From: CBDCVD01 sp965224015
Lineage (GTDB): Bacteria; Pseudomonadota; Alphaproteobacteria; Rhizobiales; CBDCVD01
Length of the DNA: 64,000 nt
Assembly: GCA_965224015.1 (NCBI GenBank)
Contig: OZ245032.1
Location: 620,001 to 684,000 of the forward strand
Direction: 5' to 3'
The position numbers were made by a program, and so were the translations under genes. How positions within the stretch are numbered: position 1 is the first letter of the stretch; the number at the start of each line of letters is the position of its first letter. Below are positions 1-8,370 of this stretch, in pieces. Under the pieces are notes generated by a model. It ran no database searches and had not been told where the DNA came from. It saw nothing but the letters and a program-made list of their open reading frames with translations.

Positions 1-570
1 ACGCATCAAATCGTTTTCCCATTGGCGGCCAAACTCAAGCTTAAAGTCTACAAGGCGGATGCCAACGCCGAGAAACAGGCCGCCCAGAAAATCGTTGATG
101 CGAATGGCCAAGGACATAATATCATCAATTTCCTGAGGACTGGCCCAACCAAACGCCGTGACATGTTCCTCAGAGACCAATGGATCGCCAAGTTCGTCGT
201 TTTTATAACAAAACTCGATAATCGAGCGCGGCAGCAGCGTTCCCTCATCAAGCTTGAGCCGCTCTACCAAACTCCCCGCGGCTATATTGCGAACGATCAC
301 CTCCAGGGGAATGATCTCAACCTCGCGAATGAGTTGCTCACGCATATTCAGGCGGCGTATAAAATGAGTCGGAATGCCGATCGTGTTGAGGTGAGTGAAG
401 ATATATTCCGATATGCGGTTGTTGAGGACCCCTTTGCCATCAATCACATCTTTTTTCTGCGCATTGAAGGCGGTTGCCTCATCCTTGAAATGCTGAATAA
501 GGGTCCCAGGTTCAGGACCTTCATAAAGAATTTTGGCTTTGCCCTCGTAGATGCGTCTTCTGCGATTCAT
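1..570 (-). CDS. purC: Phosphoribosylaminoimidazole-succinocarboxamide synthase (SAICAR synthetase), 3' end cut by window
   Basis: PurC joins CAIR and aspartate, using ATP, to give SAICAR in purine synthesis. Reading the minus strand from the ATG at 568-570 gives 190 codons with no stop, starting MNRRRRIYEGKAKILYEGPE. It contains the nucleotide-binding start IYEGKAKI, the NRISEYI segment, the signature FIRRLNMREQL and, near the window edge, LVDFKLEFGRQWENDLMR, all typical of PurC. The family usually runs to about 235-255 residues, so roughly a fifth of the protein lies outside the window. GGAG sits about 9 bases before the ATG, which supports this start. The gene is divergent from the ATPase zeta gene, a neighbour it commonly has in alphaproteobacteria. 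Confidence 0.95.
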   Translation of the reverse strand, partial: MNRRRRIYEGKAKILYEGPEPGTLIQHFKDEATAFNAQKKDVIDGKGVLNNRISEYIFTHLNTIGIPTHFIRRLNMREQLIREVEIIPLEVIVRNIAAGSLVERLKLDEGTLLPRSIIEFCYKNDELGDPLVSEEHVTAFGWASPQEIDDIMSLAIRINDFLGGLFLGVGIRLVDFKLEFGRQWENDLMR

Positions 571-1027
571 TTTATCGGCTCCAGCAAGTTGGCACCAGAC
601 CTTGCCGCGGTCCCCTTAACCGGACCTTTCAGATCGGTTTTGCTTACCTTTACGGGTTGTGACCGCGTGTGCGGGTCGAAACACGGACCAGATTGCCATA
701 AACCTATAGCAGAATATGGGTAATCTTTGCGTTTCCCCCTGATTTTGACCTGGGCAGCATTTGCCAAGGTTTGGTAGTCAAGGACGTTGTGCCATCAGAT
801 TCGCCCTTTGACAACGGTTTTACGCCAGATAGGCATCACTATTAAGATGCTAGTTAATATAAGCGTGTCATGTTGCAAAATCGCTCCATCAGAATGGTTC
901 TATTAAGATATGACACGCTCTGGCAAATTAGCCGTTGAATTATTTGTCTAAATCAGTTTACAACGCGCTCATCATTTTTCGCGTTGGGGTACCAGCACGA
1001 CGAGATCAACAGGAAGAGGATTTACTG
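571..1027. other. Divergent intergenic region between purC and the zeta-subunit gene
   Basis: No convincing gene is present. The region must carry promoters for purC (minus) and the DUF1476 gene (plus), but I see no clear sigma-70 pair. It contains one copy of the family A palindromic repeat at 862-921. Confidence 0.6.
862..921. repeat. Family A palindromic repeat, full copy
   Basis: A 60-bp element starts with AGCGTGTCATGTTG and ends with TATGACACGCTCT, so its ends are inverted copies of each other. The interior TTCTATTAAGA and GCGATTTTGCAACA (minus) recurs almost unchanged at 63468-63527. Other full or partial copies lie at 4039-4068, 24073-24098, 51490-51549 and 60329-60348. Confidence 0.8.
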
Positions 1028-1351
1028 ATGACCAGCTTCAATGAACGCGAAGATACTTTTGAAAAGAAATTTGCCCTTGATGAGGAGCTTCAGTTCAAGG
1101 CCGAAGCGAGACGCAACAGGATGCTAGGCTTGTGGGTCGCCAATCTGATGGGCAAAACTGGCGAGGATGCGGAGGCTTACGCAAAAACGATCATCCTGTC
1201 TGACTTTGAGGAGCCAGGCGATGAGGACGTGTTTCGCAAATTGCGCGCGGATCTGGATGCGGCAAACATCGATCAGTCGGACCACCAAATTCGCAGACAG
1301 ATGGAAACATTTCTGGCCCAGGCCATTGAAGACATCAAAAGACAATCCTAG
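1028..1351 (+). CDS. DUF1476 protein, F1F0-ATPase inhibitor subunit zeta
   Basis: The 107-residue protein begins MTSFNEREDTFEKKFALDEE and continues RNRMLGLWVANLMG, the hallmark of the DUF1476 family. In Paracoccus this family is the zeta subunit that inhibits ATP hydrolysis by the F1-ATPase; that role is transferred by family. The start at 1028 is chosen because an AGGAAGAGGA ribosome-binding stretch lies just upstream and because the family begins with MT(S/T)F; the reading frame stays open 31 codons further upstream but without support. The protein is soluble, charged and helical, with no signal peptide. It is divergent from purC, a neighbourhood often kept in alphaproteobacteria. Confidence 0.93.
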   Translation: MTSFNEREDTFEKKFALDEELQFKAEARRNRMLGLWVANLMGKTGEDAEAYAKTIILSDFEEPGDEDVFRKLRADLDAANIDQSDHQIRRQMETFLAQAIEDIKRQS

Positions 1352-1410
1352 CCGTCTATCGGATTTGTCGCTTTCTGCCACGGATCTGGTAAGACCCGTT
1401 ATGTTTTGCC

Positions 1411-1637
1411 GTGAAGGATTTTCGTGACCGTAGCCGCTCGCGAGGGTTCTTGCTGCCGCCTGAGCTGAGGATCGGATGGCCAGTTGCTGATAACCTGGCC
1501 CCTTTCATCGTACCGTTTCATTGTGGAAGCGGTCGAGGGTGTTGGCTTGAGTGCCTTTCATGTCAGCCGCATCAGTTCGCAGGGCACACGATCATTCTCA
1601 TCATCCGCGCATGATGCGGGCTTTGGTGATGTCCGTT
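1411..1637 (+). pseudogene. Decayed transposase N-terminus (IS1182-like)
   Basis: The first frame reads RSRGFLLPPELRIGWPVADN then LAPFIV, the usual opening of IS1182-type transposases (an LLPP motif, then a loop ending FIV). The similarity then continues in a second frame as RFIVEAVEGVGLSAFHV and in a third as HPRMMRALVMSV, matching the FIVEVVEQLDLSAL and YHPRMMLALLLY segments of such enzymes. At least two frameshifts break the reading frame, and everything after about 75 residues is missing. A family E repeat begins four bases later, so repeat insertion may have removed the rest. Confidence 0.55.
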
Positions 1638-1640
1638 AAT

Positions 1641-1778
1641 AGATCAGCATACGTTTAGTTGCACCGATTTTGCTATAGGGACAACTAAACGTATAAAGCT
1701 GATCACCCTGGAGTCTATAGCAAAATGCGAAAACAATGCTGAATGCTGATGATTCCAACTCAACGCATTTCGCTATAG
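1641..1778. repeat. Composite family E + family B palindromic repeats
   Basis: The family E half (1642-1704) is an inverted repeat: GATCAGCATACGTTTAGTTG on the left is matched by CAACTAAACGTATAAAGCTGATC on the right, around a short centre. Family B (1715-1778) follows after a short linker; it starts CTATAGCAAAATGCG and ends CGCATTTCGCTATAG. The same E-linker-B arrangement recurs, whole or in part, at 2433-2520, 63018-63100 and 63788-63870. Confidence 0.8.
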
Positions 1779-1837
1779 AGATGCCCGGACAACGGAAATG
1801 GGCGCAAATGACAGACGAAAACAGGCCAAAACTGTAC

Positions 1838-2413
1838 TCAGGAATTGGCAAAGTCGACTTTGGGAACAGCGCGCTGGGCCTCGTCTTCGATTTCGAAATA
1901 TTCCGCCTGCGTGAAGCCAAATTGAGCTGCAACCAGGTTGCTCGGAAACGTCTCAACCGAGACGTTAAGGTTGCGCGCCGCCCCATTGTAATAGCGGCGC
2001 GCCAGTTGCACCTCATCCTCAATGTCCTCCAGAGCATTCTGGAAATCAATAAAATTCTGGCTGGCTTTAAGGTCGGGGTAATTTTCGGCCAAGGCAAAAA
2101 GTCGACCGAGCATTCCCGATAGCGCGGTTTCCGCCTTGGCGCGATTGGCGACATCATCACCGGCGGCTGTGGCCGCATTGCGCAGTTCAACGACCCGCTC
2201 GAGGGTTTGTCTTTCGTGCCCCATGTATCTTTTGACGCTCTCAATCAGATTAGGGATCAGGTCCGCGCGGCGCTTGAGCTGGACGTCAATTCCGCTCCAC
2301 CCCTCGGCAACCATCTGACGGTTCTTGACCAGACGGTTGTACAGAATGATCGCAAACAGGGCGAGCGCGGCAACAACGAAAAGCAATAGCGTTGAAACAG
2401 CTCCAACCGACAT
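1838..2413 (-). CDS. lemA: LemA family membrane protein
   Basis: The protein has 191 residues. One N-terminal transmembrane helix (about residues 5-25, SVGAVSTLLLFVVAALALFA) is followed by the LemA helical domain, with YNRLVKNRQMVAEGWSGIDV, then RRADLIPNLIESVKRY, and the ending RRYYNGAARNLNVSVETFPS. LemA proteins are inner-membrane proteins of poorly known function. The start is strongly supported by AGGAGG seven bases before the ATG. Usual partners (a TPM-domain protein or an M48 peptidase) are absent: the downstream side is repeat and transposase debris, so lemA stands alone here. Confidence 0.93.
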   Translation of the reverse strand: MSVGAVSTLLLFVVAALALFAIILYNRLVKNRQMVAEGWSGIDVQLKRRADLIPNLIESVKRYMGHERQTLERVVELRNAATAAGDDVANRAKAETALSGMLGRLFALAENYPDLKASQNFIDFQNALEDIEDEVQLARRYYNGAARNLNVSVETFPSNLVAAQFGFTQAEYFEIEDEAQRAVPKVDFANS

Positions 2414-2432
2414 AAATGGCCTCCTGTTGTGG

Positions 2433-2520
2433 CTATAGCAAAGTGCGTTTAATGGGATACATGAGCATTTGTGTATTCTTCTCGCATTTTGCTATAGATT
2501 TAGAGGGCGATCAGCTTTAT
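2433..2520. repeat. Family B palindromic repeat plus family E fragment
   Basis: Family B copy 2433-2497 runs from CTATAGCAAAGTGCGTTTAA to CTCGCATTTTGCTATAG and can form a long hairpin. It is followed by ATTTAGAGGGCGATCAGC, the linker and outer arm of family E, so it is the composite element in reverse order. It lies just upstream of the lemA start. Confidence 0.8.
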
Positions 2521-2530
2521 GGGTTTAGCT

Positions 2531-2739
2531 TATACCCAGGGGCCCCTGCCAATGACTTATGCCGTAGCGTCAAAGCGTTGTGTTATCAAAGCCTCACCCC
2601 AGCCGGCGTGTCCATAAAGCCCATACCGCTGGCATATACCAAGGGCCCTTGCCAATGACTCATGCCTTAGCGTCAAAGCGTTGTGCTATCAAGGCAGTAC
2701 ACCAGCCAGCGTGTCCATAAAGCCCATACCGCTGGTATT
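2531..2739. repeat. Family D repeat, head-to-tail dimer
   Basis: Two direct copies of about 104 bp are joined at GGCATATACCAAGGG near 2635. Each unit starts ATACC(A/C)AGGGGCCC, contains AGCGTCAAAGCGTTGTG and GCGTGTCCATAAAGC, and ends CCATACCGCTGG(T/C)AT. A near-identical dimer lies at 63532-63736, and single copies lie at 12508-12612 (reversed) and 41404-41507. No coding potential is seen. Confidence 0.85.
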
Positions 2740-2748
2740 ACCGCTCAC

Positions 2749-2852
2749 AAAATGGGTACAGCTAACCCCATGCTGATCTAGAGCGTGTCATGCTGATAAG
2801 ACAACGGTTTTCAACCTGGGCCAACGGTCGAGCGCAAAGCCCCTTGGCATAA
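2749..2852. repeat. Nested fragments of families E, A and C
   Basis: AAATGGGTACAGCTAACCCC then ATGCTGATCTA is one arm of family E. TAGAGCGTGTCATG is the outer end of family A. TGCTGATAAGACAACGG to CAAAGCCCCTTGG is a full family C copy (about 60 bp). The remaining bases to the glyQ stop at 2997 hold no gene I can recognise. Confidence 0.7.
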
Positions 2853-2996
2853 AACCCTCCCGGCGCAAGCGAAATCGGCAAAAAGCCCGGTTGCAAGCAT
2901 TTCCATAGGCATGTGGCCAGGCGGGGTTTCTCATGTCCAGCACACTTTCTTTGTAAGGCAAAAGTCTTAAAGTTTTGTCCAGGTATGGCGCATTCT

Positions 2997-3965
2997 TTAA
3001 GCGCCGCCGCCCCGTGTTGCCAGCCATGCCTCACCGCAGGTCTTCGCCAGTTCACGCACCCGCAGGATATAGCTTTGTCGCTCGGTCACTGAGATCACAC
3101 CGCGCGCATCAAGAAGGTTGAATAGATGCGATGCCTTGATGCACTGGTCGTAGGCGGGTAATGCCAAGGTGTGGCGATTCCCCTGCCATCCGGCGCTCAG
3201 CAGGGACCGGCATTCCGCCTCGGCGTCGGAAAAATGGGTGAACAGCCGATCGGTGTCGGCAAGCTCAAAATTGTAGCGAGAGTATTCCTGCTCGGCTTGC
3301 AGAAATACATCCCCATATGTCACCTTGGCATCGCCGCTGCCGCCGTTAAAGTTTAGGTTGTAGACGTTGTCGATGCCCTGGACATACATCGCCAGCCGCT
3401 CAAGTCCATAGGTCAATTCGCCGGATACAGGGGCGCATTCAAAGCCCGCGACCTGCTGGAAATAAGTAAACTGCGAGACTTCCATGCCATCGCACCAGCA
3501 CTCCCATCCCAGTCCCCATGCGCCAAGGGTTGGGCTTTCCCAATCATCTTCGACAAAGCGAATATCGTGCGCCCTGGCATCAATGCCGATGGCCTTCAGG
3601 GAGCCCAGATATAGATCCTGGATGTCGCGCGGAGAGGGTTTCAGGATAACCTGGTATTGATAGTAGTGCTGTAGCCGGTTTGGATTTTCGCCGTAGCGTC
3701 CGTCTGTGGGGCGCCGCGAAGGTTGCACGTAAGCCGCATTCCATGGGTTGGGACCAAGAGCGCGCAACGTTGTCGCCGGATGAAAAGTGCCGGCACCCAC
3801 TTCCATGTCATAGGGTTGCAGGATCACGCAGCCATAGCTGGCCCAATACTGTTGCAGGGTCATGATCAGATCCTGAAACGAATGTTTATGCTTATGCTTA
3901 CCCGCGCGCCGTTTGCTCTTGGGCGCGGATGTGGCATCGGGTTCTGTTTTCTTTCTGGCTGGCAT
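2997..3965 (-). CDS. glyQ: Glycyl-tRNA synthetase alpha subunit
   Basis: GlyQ is the catalytic subunit of the alpha2beta2 glycyl-tRNA synthetase. The 322 residues contain FQDLIMTLQQYWASYGCVIL, then DMEVGAGTFHPATTLRALGP, RLQHYYQYQVI, WGLGWECWCDGMEVSQFTYF and GELTYGLERLAMY, which are class II catalytic-core motifs of GlyQ. A lysine/histidine-rich extension of about 25 residues precedes the usual start. The ATG at 3963-3965 has an AGAGAG stretch upstream. The beta-subunit gene glyS normally follows directly, but here the next 580 bases are repeats and then lemA, so glyS must be elsewhere on the genome. The 3' end is intact. Confidence 0.96.
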   Translation of the reverse strand: MPARKKTEPDATSAPKSKRRAGKHKHKHSFQDLIMTLQQYWASYGCVILQPYDMEVGAGTFHPATTLRALGPNPWNAAYVQPSRRPTDGRYGENPNRLQHYYQYQVILKPSPRDIQDLYLGSLKAIGIDARAHDIRFVEDDWESPTLGAWGLGWECWCDGMEVSQFTYFQQVAGFECAPVSGELTYGLERLAMYVQGIDNVYNLNFNGGSGDAKVTYGDVFLQAEQEYSRYNFELADTDRLFTHFSDAEAECRSLLSAGWQGNRHTLALPAYDQCIKASHLFNLLDARGVISVTERQSYILRVRELAKTCGEAWLATRGGGA

Positions 3966-3979
3966 GATATAACTCTCTA

Positions 3980-4068
3980 ATACCCGGGGGCTTTGCGTTT
4001 GACCCTTGACCCAAGTTCAAAACCATTGTCGTTGTCATAGCGCGTGTCAGGTTTTAATAGAACCATTT
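3980..4068. repeat. Family C repeat followed by family A fragment
   Basis: A family C copy (3980-4039) runs ATACCCGGGGGCTTTGCG to CATTGTCGTTGTCATA; it is followed at once by AGCGCGTGTCAGGTTTTAAT, half of family A. Other C copies lie at 2791-2852, 4831-4889, 16198-16256 and 27581-27636. Confidence 0.75.
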
Positions 4069-4141
4069 CATGGGTAGATGCGCGGGGACGGGAGTGGTAA
4101 AGTGCTTCCTATAAAATCCAGTATACGACAACCGAGGTAGA

Positions 4142-4217
<76 letters not shown>

Positions 4218-4304
4218 GGCCTCCCTCACTTCAGAACCGCGGTGCCGCGGGGCATGTTGACAGGATCACTCCACAGATACACCCCACAGATAGTGAGAAG
4301 ACGT

Positions 4305-4745
4305 TTATTGCGACCGGCGTTGAGTCGTCGCGTTTTCCGCATAGGGAGCCACCACGCCACCTGCGTCACGCCAGGCGGAAAAGCCGCCCCCTATATGGGC
4401 GACGGGGCCGAATCCCATGTCCTGAACCGCCTTGACCGCCAGGGCCGAGCGCAAGGCACCGGCGCAGAAAAAAACATACAGTTTATCCTGACAAAAAACG
4501 TCCCGGTGATATTGGCTTTCCGGATCGATCCAAAATTCAAGAAAGCCGCGCGGTGCGTGTACGGCTCCCGGAATGCCCCCTTCGCGCATCAACTCGCGCA
4601 CATCACGAATGTCCACAAAAACCGCCTCTTCGGTCTCATAGAGTGCAATCGCGCGGGCAACAGGCAATGTCTCGATTGTCGCCATGGCCGCATCAACAAG
4701 CGCCTGGCTGGTAATGGTAAGGGCTGTCGGCATAGGCAGGACCAT
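4305..4745 (-). CDS. Rhodanese-like domain protein
   Basis: This single rhodanese domain protein has 146 residues. The fold is shown by FVDIRDVRELMREGGIPGAV near residue 43, the loop YVFFCAGALRSALA with the expected active-site cysteine near residue 93, and HIGGGFSAWRDAG near the C-terminus. Such proteins bind or transfer persulfide sulfur, but the partner is unknown. Two in-frame ATGs, four codons apart, are possible starts and neither has a strong ribosome-binding site. The gene lies alone between tRNA-Ala and a family C repeat, facing away from the tRNA gene. Confidence 0.88.
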   Translation of the reverse strand: MVLPMPTALTITSQALVDAAMATIETLPVARAIALYETEEAVFVDIRDVRELMREGGIPGAVHAPRGFLEFWIDPESQYHRDVFCQDKLYVFFCAGALRSALAVKAVQDMGFGPVAHIGGGFSAWRDAGGVVAPYAENATTQRRSQ

Positions 4746-4830
4746 TCAGCAAAGACAAATGTTCGGCAAAACACCCCCTCCCCTTGACAACAACCCGCCG
4801 CGCCGACTCCGCCACACGTCAAGGGCATCT

Positions 4831-4889
4831 TATAACAAGGGGCTTTGCGTTTGCCCGTTCGCCCAAGTTGAAAAGCGTTGTCTTATCAG
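4831..4889. repeat. Family C repeat
   Basis: This copy of about 59 bp reads TATAACAAGGGGCTTTGCG to AAGCGTTGTCTTATCAG, downstream of the aap operon end and upstream of the rhodanese gene. Confidence 0.75.
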
Positions 4890-4917
4890 CACGGCACACA
4901 AATGGCCGACACCAAGG

Positions 4918-5679
4918 TCAATGCAGGATCTGACTCAGGAACTCCTTGGTACGTTCGTGTTGCGGATTGCTAAAGAACGGCTCTGGCTCATTCTGTTCGA
5001 TAATCTCGCCAGCGTCCATGAAAATGACCCGGTTTGCGACCTCGCGGGCAAAGCCCATCTCGTGGGTCACACACAGCATGGTCATCCCCTCCTTGGCAAG
5101 ATCAACCATAACGTCGAGCACTTCCTTGATCATCTCCGGATCAAGCGCCGAGGTCGGTTCATCAAACAGCATGATACGCGGGTTCATACACAAGGAGCGG
5201 GCAATGGCCACACGCTGCTGCTGGCCGCCCGAGAGCTGTCCGGGATATTTGTTCGCTTGATCGGGGATTTTCACCCGCTCAAGATATTTCATGGCGGTGG
5301 CCTCGGCTTGCCTTTTCGGCTCCTTGCGCACCCAGATGGGGGCCAGAGTGCAGTTCTCCAAAATCGTCAAATGGGGAAAAAGATTGAAGTGCTGAAAGCA
5401 CATGCCTACCTCGCGGCGGATTTCGTCGATTTTTTTCAAATCGTTGGTCAACTCGATACCATCGACGACAATACTCCCCTGCTGGTGCTCCTCAAGGCGG
5501 TTAATGCAGCGAATAAGGGTCGACTTTCCCGAACCGGACGGCCCGCAAATAACAATCCGTTCGCCCCGATTGACAGTCAGATTAATATCGCGCAGCACAT
5601 GGAACGTGCCGTACCATTTATGCATGCCGGTGATTTCAATGGCAACGTCATCGGATATTTGCATTGCAGTTTGGCTCAT
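4918..5679 (-). CDS. aapP: General L-amino acid ABC transporter, ATP-binding protein
   Basis: This is the cytoplasmic ATPase of a polar amino-acid importer (AapP/BztD type). In 253 residues it shows Walker A GPSGSGKSTLIRC, Q-loop CFQHFNLFPHLT, signature LSGGQQQRVAIARSL, Walker B IMLFDEPTSALD and the switch histidine CVTHEMGFA. The C-terminal EPEPFFSNPQHERTKEFLSQ is typical of the glutamine/glutamate importer group. It is the last gene of aapJQMP; a 62-bp gap separates it from aapM. GGAG precedes the ATG. Confidence 0.96.
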   Translation of the reverse strand: MSQTAMQISDDVAIEITGMHKWYGTFHVLRDINLTVNRGERIVICGPSGSGKSTLIRCINRLEEHQQGSIVVDGIELTNDLKKIDEIRREVGMCFQHFNLFPHLTILENCTLAPIWVRKEPKRQAEATAMKYLERVKIPDQANKYPGQLSGGQQQRVAIARSLCMNPRIMLFDEPTSALDPEMIKEVLDVMVDLAKEGMTMLCVTHEMGFAREVANRVIFMDAGEIIEQNEPEPFFSNPQHERTKEFLSQILH

Positions 5680-5741
5680 AATCTCGCTCCGTATTTAAGT
5701 TTGTCATGCCTATAAATGGGCATGCCCTGTGTTGATCCGGC

Positions 5742-7100
5742 TTAGCGCGCATGTCCGGTATGGAGTTTCTCCTCCATTTTGACCGAGTAGCGCGACATGG
5801 AAAAGCAGCAGATCCAGAATATAAAGCCTGCCACCAGATACCCGGTCTCCGAGGTCACCGGCGTCGACCAACTGGCATCACGCTTGGCGAACTCAACGAT
5901 GCCTAGCAGATCGAACAGCCCGATGATAAGAACCAGCACGGTATCCTTGAACAGCCCGATAAAGGTATTGACGATACCCGGGATCACTGTCGTTAGAGCT
6001 TGCGGTAGGATAATCAGACGCATCATCTTCCAGTAGGGAAGTCCAAGGGCCATGGCGCCCTCATACTGTCCCTTCGGCATGGCCTGTAAGCCCCCACGAA
6101 CCACTTCAGCCATATAGGCGGCGGAGAACAACCCGACACCGATCAAGGCCCGCAGGAGTTTATCGAAGCTAGTGCCCTCAGGCAGAAACAGAGGCAACAT
6201 GACACTCGACATGAATAGGACCGTAATCAATGGCACGCCGCGCCAGAACTCGATAAAGATAACCGACAAGAGTTTGATTATCGGCAGGTTCGAGCGCCGC
6301 CCCAGAGCGAGCAGAATGCCAAGAGGTAATGAAGCCACAATACCCGTAAGCGCCACCACCAAGGTTACAAGGAACCCGCCCCAATTTGCGGTCTCAACGA
6401 ATTCCATGCCGAAATTACCGGCGCTGATAAAGACCACAATCGCCAGAGCGAGGAAGAATATCCCAATAGCCAGAAGAGCGCCAGAGAACGCCTCCAAAAT
6501 ATCACCTGCCTCGCCCTTACCTCCAATCCAGCCCAGGCCAATCAAGCCCAAGCCAATAAGCGCCCAGACCGTCCAAAACGTCCAACCGATGTCGGCATTG
6601 CCGCCGGTAAGCAGGATAAAAGCAACAAGCGGAAATACCGTCAGCATCAACCCGCTCACAATCCCGCGATAGGGAAGTCGCTCAATCACGAGCCAAACCA
6701 GCCCGAGGGCCAGCAGAATATAAACGATATTGACCCGCCACAGTTCGCTACTGGGGTAGCGTCCGTAGAAAATGAGCTTTAACTTCGCCCAGATAAAAGG
6801 CCAGCAGGCACCGTGGTTAGGTCGACACGCTTCGCGTTTAAGGCCGTCCGGATCAGACCAGGTGGCGGAGAAAAAAGAAAAATCCAACAGATTCCACAAG
6901 ACCGACAGGCCAAAATAGAACGCACCAAAGGTCAAAATGATCATGCCAATAGAGCCGAGCGACGCGGATAGGGTCGAAAATTTCGTCATTGACGAAAAGA
7001 TGTTCTCCCACAACCAGCCCTGCACGCCGATGGTGCTCGGCGGCGGTGGGGCAGCGGGAGTGTACTCGGTTCGCACATAGGCGATTGTGTTATCGGCCAT
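5742..7100 (-). CDS. aapM: General L-amino acid ABC transporter, permease AapM
   Basis: The 452-residue inner-membrane permease has an unusually long N-terminal half. It holds several hydrophobic segments (around 45-75, 115-200 and 205-230) before the conserved HisM-type permease domain, whose coupling motif EVVRGGLQAMPKGQYEGAMALG lies near residue 337. This layout is typical of AapM/BztC. It pairs with AapQ to form the membrane channel. GTAGGAG eight bases before the ATG supports the start. The gene begins 16 bases after aapQ ends, in one operon. Confidence 0.95.
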   Translation of the reverse strand: MADNTIAYVRTEYTPAAPPPPSTIGVQGWLWENIFSSMTKFSTLSASLGSIGMIILTFGAFYFGLSVLWNLLDFSFFSATWSDPDGLKREACRPNHGACWPFIWAKLKLIFYGRYPSSELWRVNIVYILLALGLVWLVIERLPYRGIVSGLMLTVFPLVAFILLTGGNADIGWTFWTVWALIGLGLIGLGWIGGKGEAGDILEAFSGALLAIGIFFLALAIVVFISAGNFGMEFVETANWGGFLVTLVVALTGIVASLPLGILLALGRRSNLPIIKLLSVIFIEFWRGVPLITVLFMSSVMLPLFLPEGTSFDKLLRALIGVGLFSAAYMAEVVRGGLQAMPKGQYEGAMALGLPYWKMMRLIILPQALTTVIPGIVNTFIGLFKDTVLVLIIGLFDLLGIVEFAKRDASWSTPVTSETGYLVAGFIFWICCFSMSRYSVKMEEKLHTGHAR

Positions 7101-7116
7101 ACAAAGTCTCCTACCC

Positions 7117-8370
7117 CTAGCGTTCGACCAGTTTGATGCGCGCGTTATACCAGTTCATGAGCGCCGCCGTCCCCAGCGAAAACGTCAAATAGACCATCAT
7201 GGTAATAAAGAGGATCTCGATCTCCTGCCCGGTCTTTTGCAAAACCGGTCCCGCGAAAACGGAAACGAGTTCCGGATAAGCGATGGCTACCGCCAGAGAC
7301 GAGTTTTTGGTCAGGTTCAAAAATTGAGATGTCAAGGGAGGGATGATAACCCGCAGAGCCTGGGGAATAATTGCCAGGCGCAAGGTCTGCCCGTTGCGCA
7401 GGCCCAAGGCGTGCGCAGCCTCTGTTTGTCCGTGACTAACCGACAGGATCCCGGCCCGCACAATCTCGGCAATAAACGAGGCCGTGTAGGTCACAAGGGC
7501 GACAAACATGGCAATCATCTCGGGGATAATGACCATGCCGACACCCTTTTCGAACCCAAGTTTAAGTTTCGAACCCTCCGTGACAAAGTTTGCGTGTTCC
7601 CACGACAGAGGGCGTCCGGTAAACAAAAACACGAGGATGGGAAGTCCAATTATCAGCCCCACTGACGACCAGAAAACCGGAAACTGTTCACCAGTCTGCG
7701 CCTGTCTAAGGCGCGCCCAACGGGCCAGAAAATACGCCCCGACAATCGCAATCAGAAGCGCAGCAAATGTCATCCACAACCCCTCATATGGTACCGGCGC
7801 CGGGCCCCAATAGCCGGTCTTGTTGAGATGAAACGTCTCGAACAAAGACCATTTCTGATCCTTTTCGGGAATGGATCGGAGCGCGGCAAAATACCAGAAA
7901 AACAGCTGTAAAAGTAACGGCAGATTACGCAAAACCTCAACATAAACTGTGGCCACACCATTGATGACCACGTTCTTCGATAACCGCGCGACACCAACTA
8001 TGAACCCTAATATGGTGGCAAAAATGATACCAAAAAATGCCAAGATCGCCGTATTGATCAACCCAACGAGAAATGCGTCCCAATAGGTCGATTTGCCGGG
8101 AACATAGCTCATCACCCACGTGCCCAGTGTTGGCGCAATAGCGAACCCCGACTTATCGGAGAAAAATTCGAAACCCGACTTTTTGCCCAAGCGCGTCAGA
8201 TTGTCGATCGTGTTACCGACAATCCACCACACGAACGCAACAAGCAAAACCAAAATGACAATTTGAAAGAAAATCCCACGTACTTTGGGATCATATAATA
8301 TGGAGGTGCCTCCCGACTCTGCACGGCCGCCTCCAGGCATCGGTCGATCCGAAATTATGTTGTCTGACAT
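7117..8370 (-). CDS. aapQ: General L-amino acid ABC transporter, permease AapQ
   Basis: The permease has 417 residues when read from MSDNIISDRPMPGGG. AGGA lies just ahead of that ATG, and upstream residues in the same frame look non-protein-like, so I place the start at 8370 rather than further upstream. Membrane helices occur near residues 35-57, 95-125 and onward. The permease signature EIVRAGILSVSHGQTEAAHALG near residue 300 contacts the ATPase AapP. As in other AapQ/BztB proteins, a large insert (WSLFETFHLNKTGYWGPAPV) sits in the middle. Confidence 0.95.
   Translation of the reverse strand: MSDNIISDRPMPGGGRAESGGTSILYDPKVRGIFFQIVILVLLVAFVWWIVGNTIDNLTRLGKKSGFEFFSDKSGFAIAPTLGTWVMSYVPGKSTYWDAFLVGLINTAILAFFGIIFATILGFIVGVARLSKNVVINGVATVYVEVLRNLPLLLQLFFWYFAALRSIPEKDQKWSLFETFHLNKTGYWGPAPVPYEGLWMTFAALLIAIVGAYFLARWARLRQAQTGEQFPVFWSSVGLIIGLPILVFLFTGRPLSWEHANFVTEGSKLKLGFEKGVGMVIIPEMIAMFVALVTYTASFIAEIVRAGILSVSHGQTEAAHALGLRNGQTLRLAIIPQALRVIIPPLTSQFLNLTKNSSLAVAIAYPELVSVFAGPVLQKTGQEIEILFITMMVYLTFSLGTAALMNWYNARIKLVER

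Noticed and set aside
22..723. Plus-strand open frame of 233 codons at the window start
   Set aside because: It is antisense to purC, whose minus-strand frame carries clear SAICAR synthetase motifs up to the window edge.
567..767. Minus-strand 66-codon frame just upstream of purC
   Set aside because: No family resemblance and no ribosome-binding site; it overlaps the purC start and lies in its promoter region.
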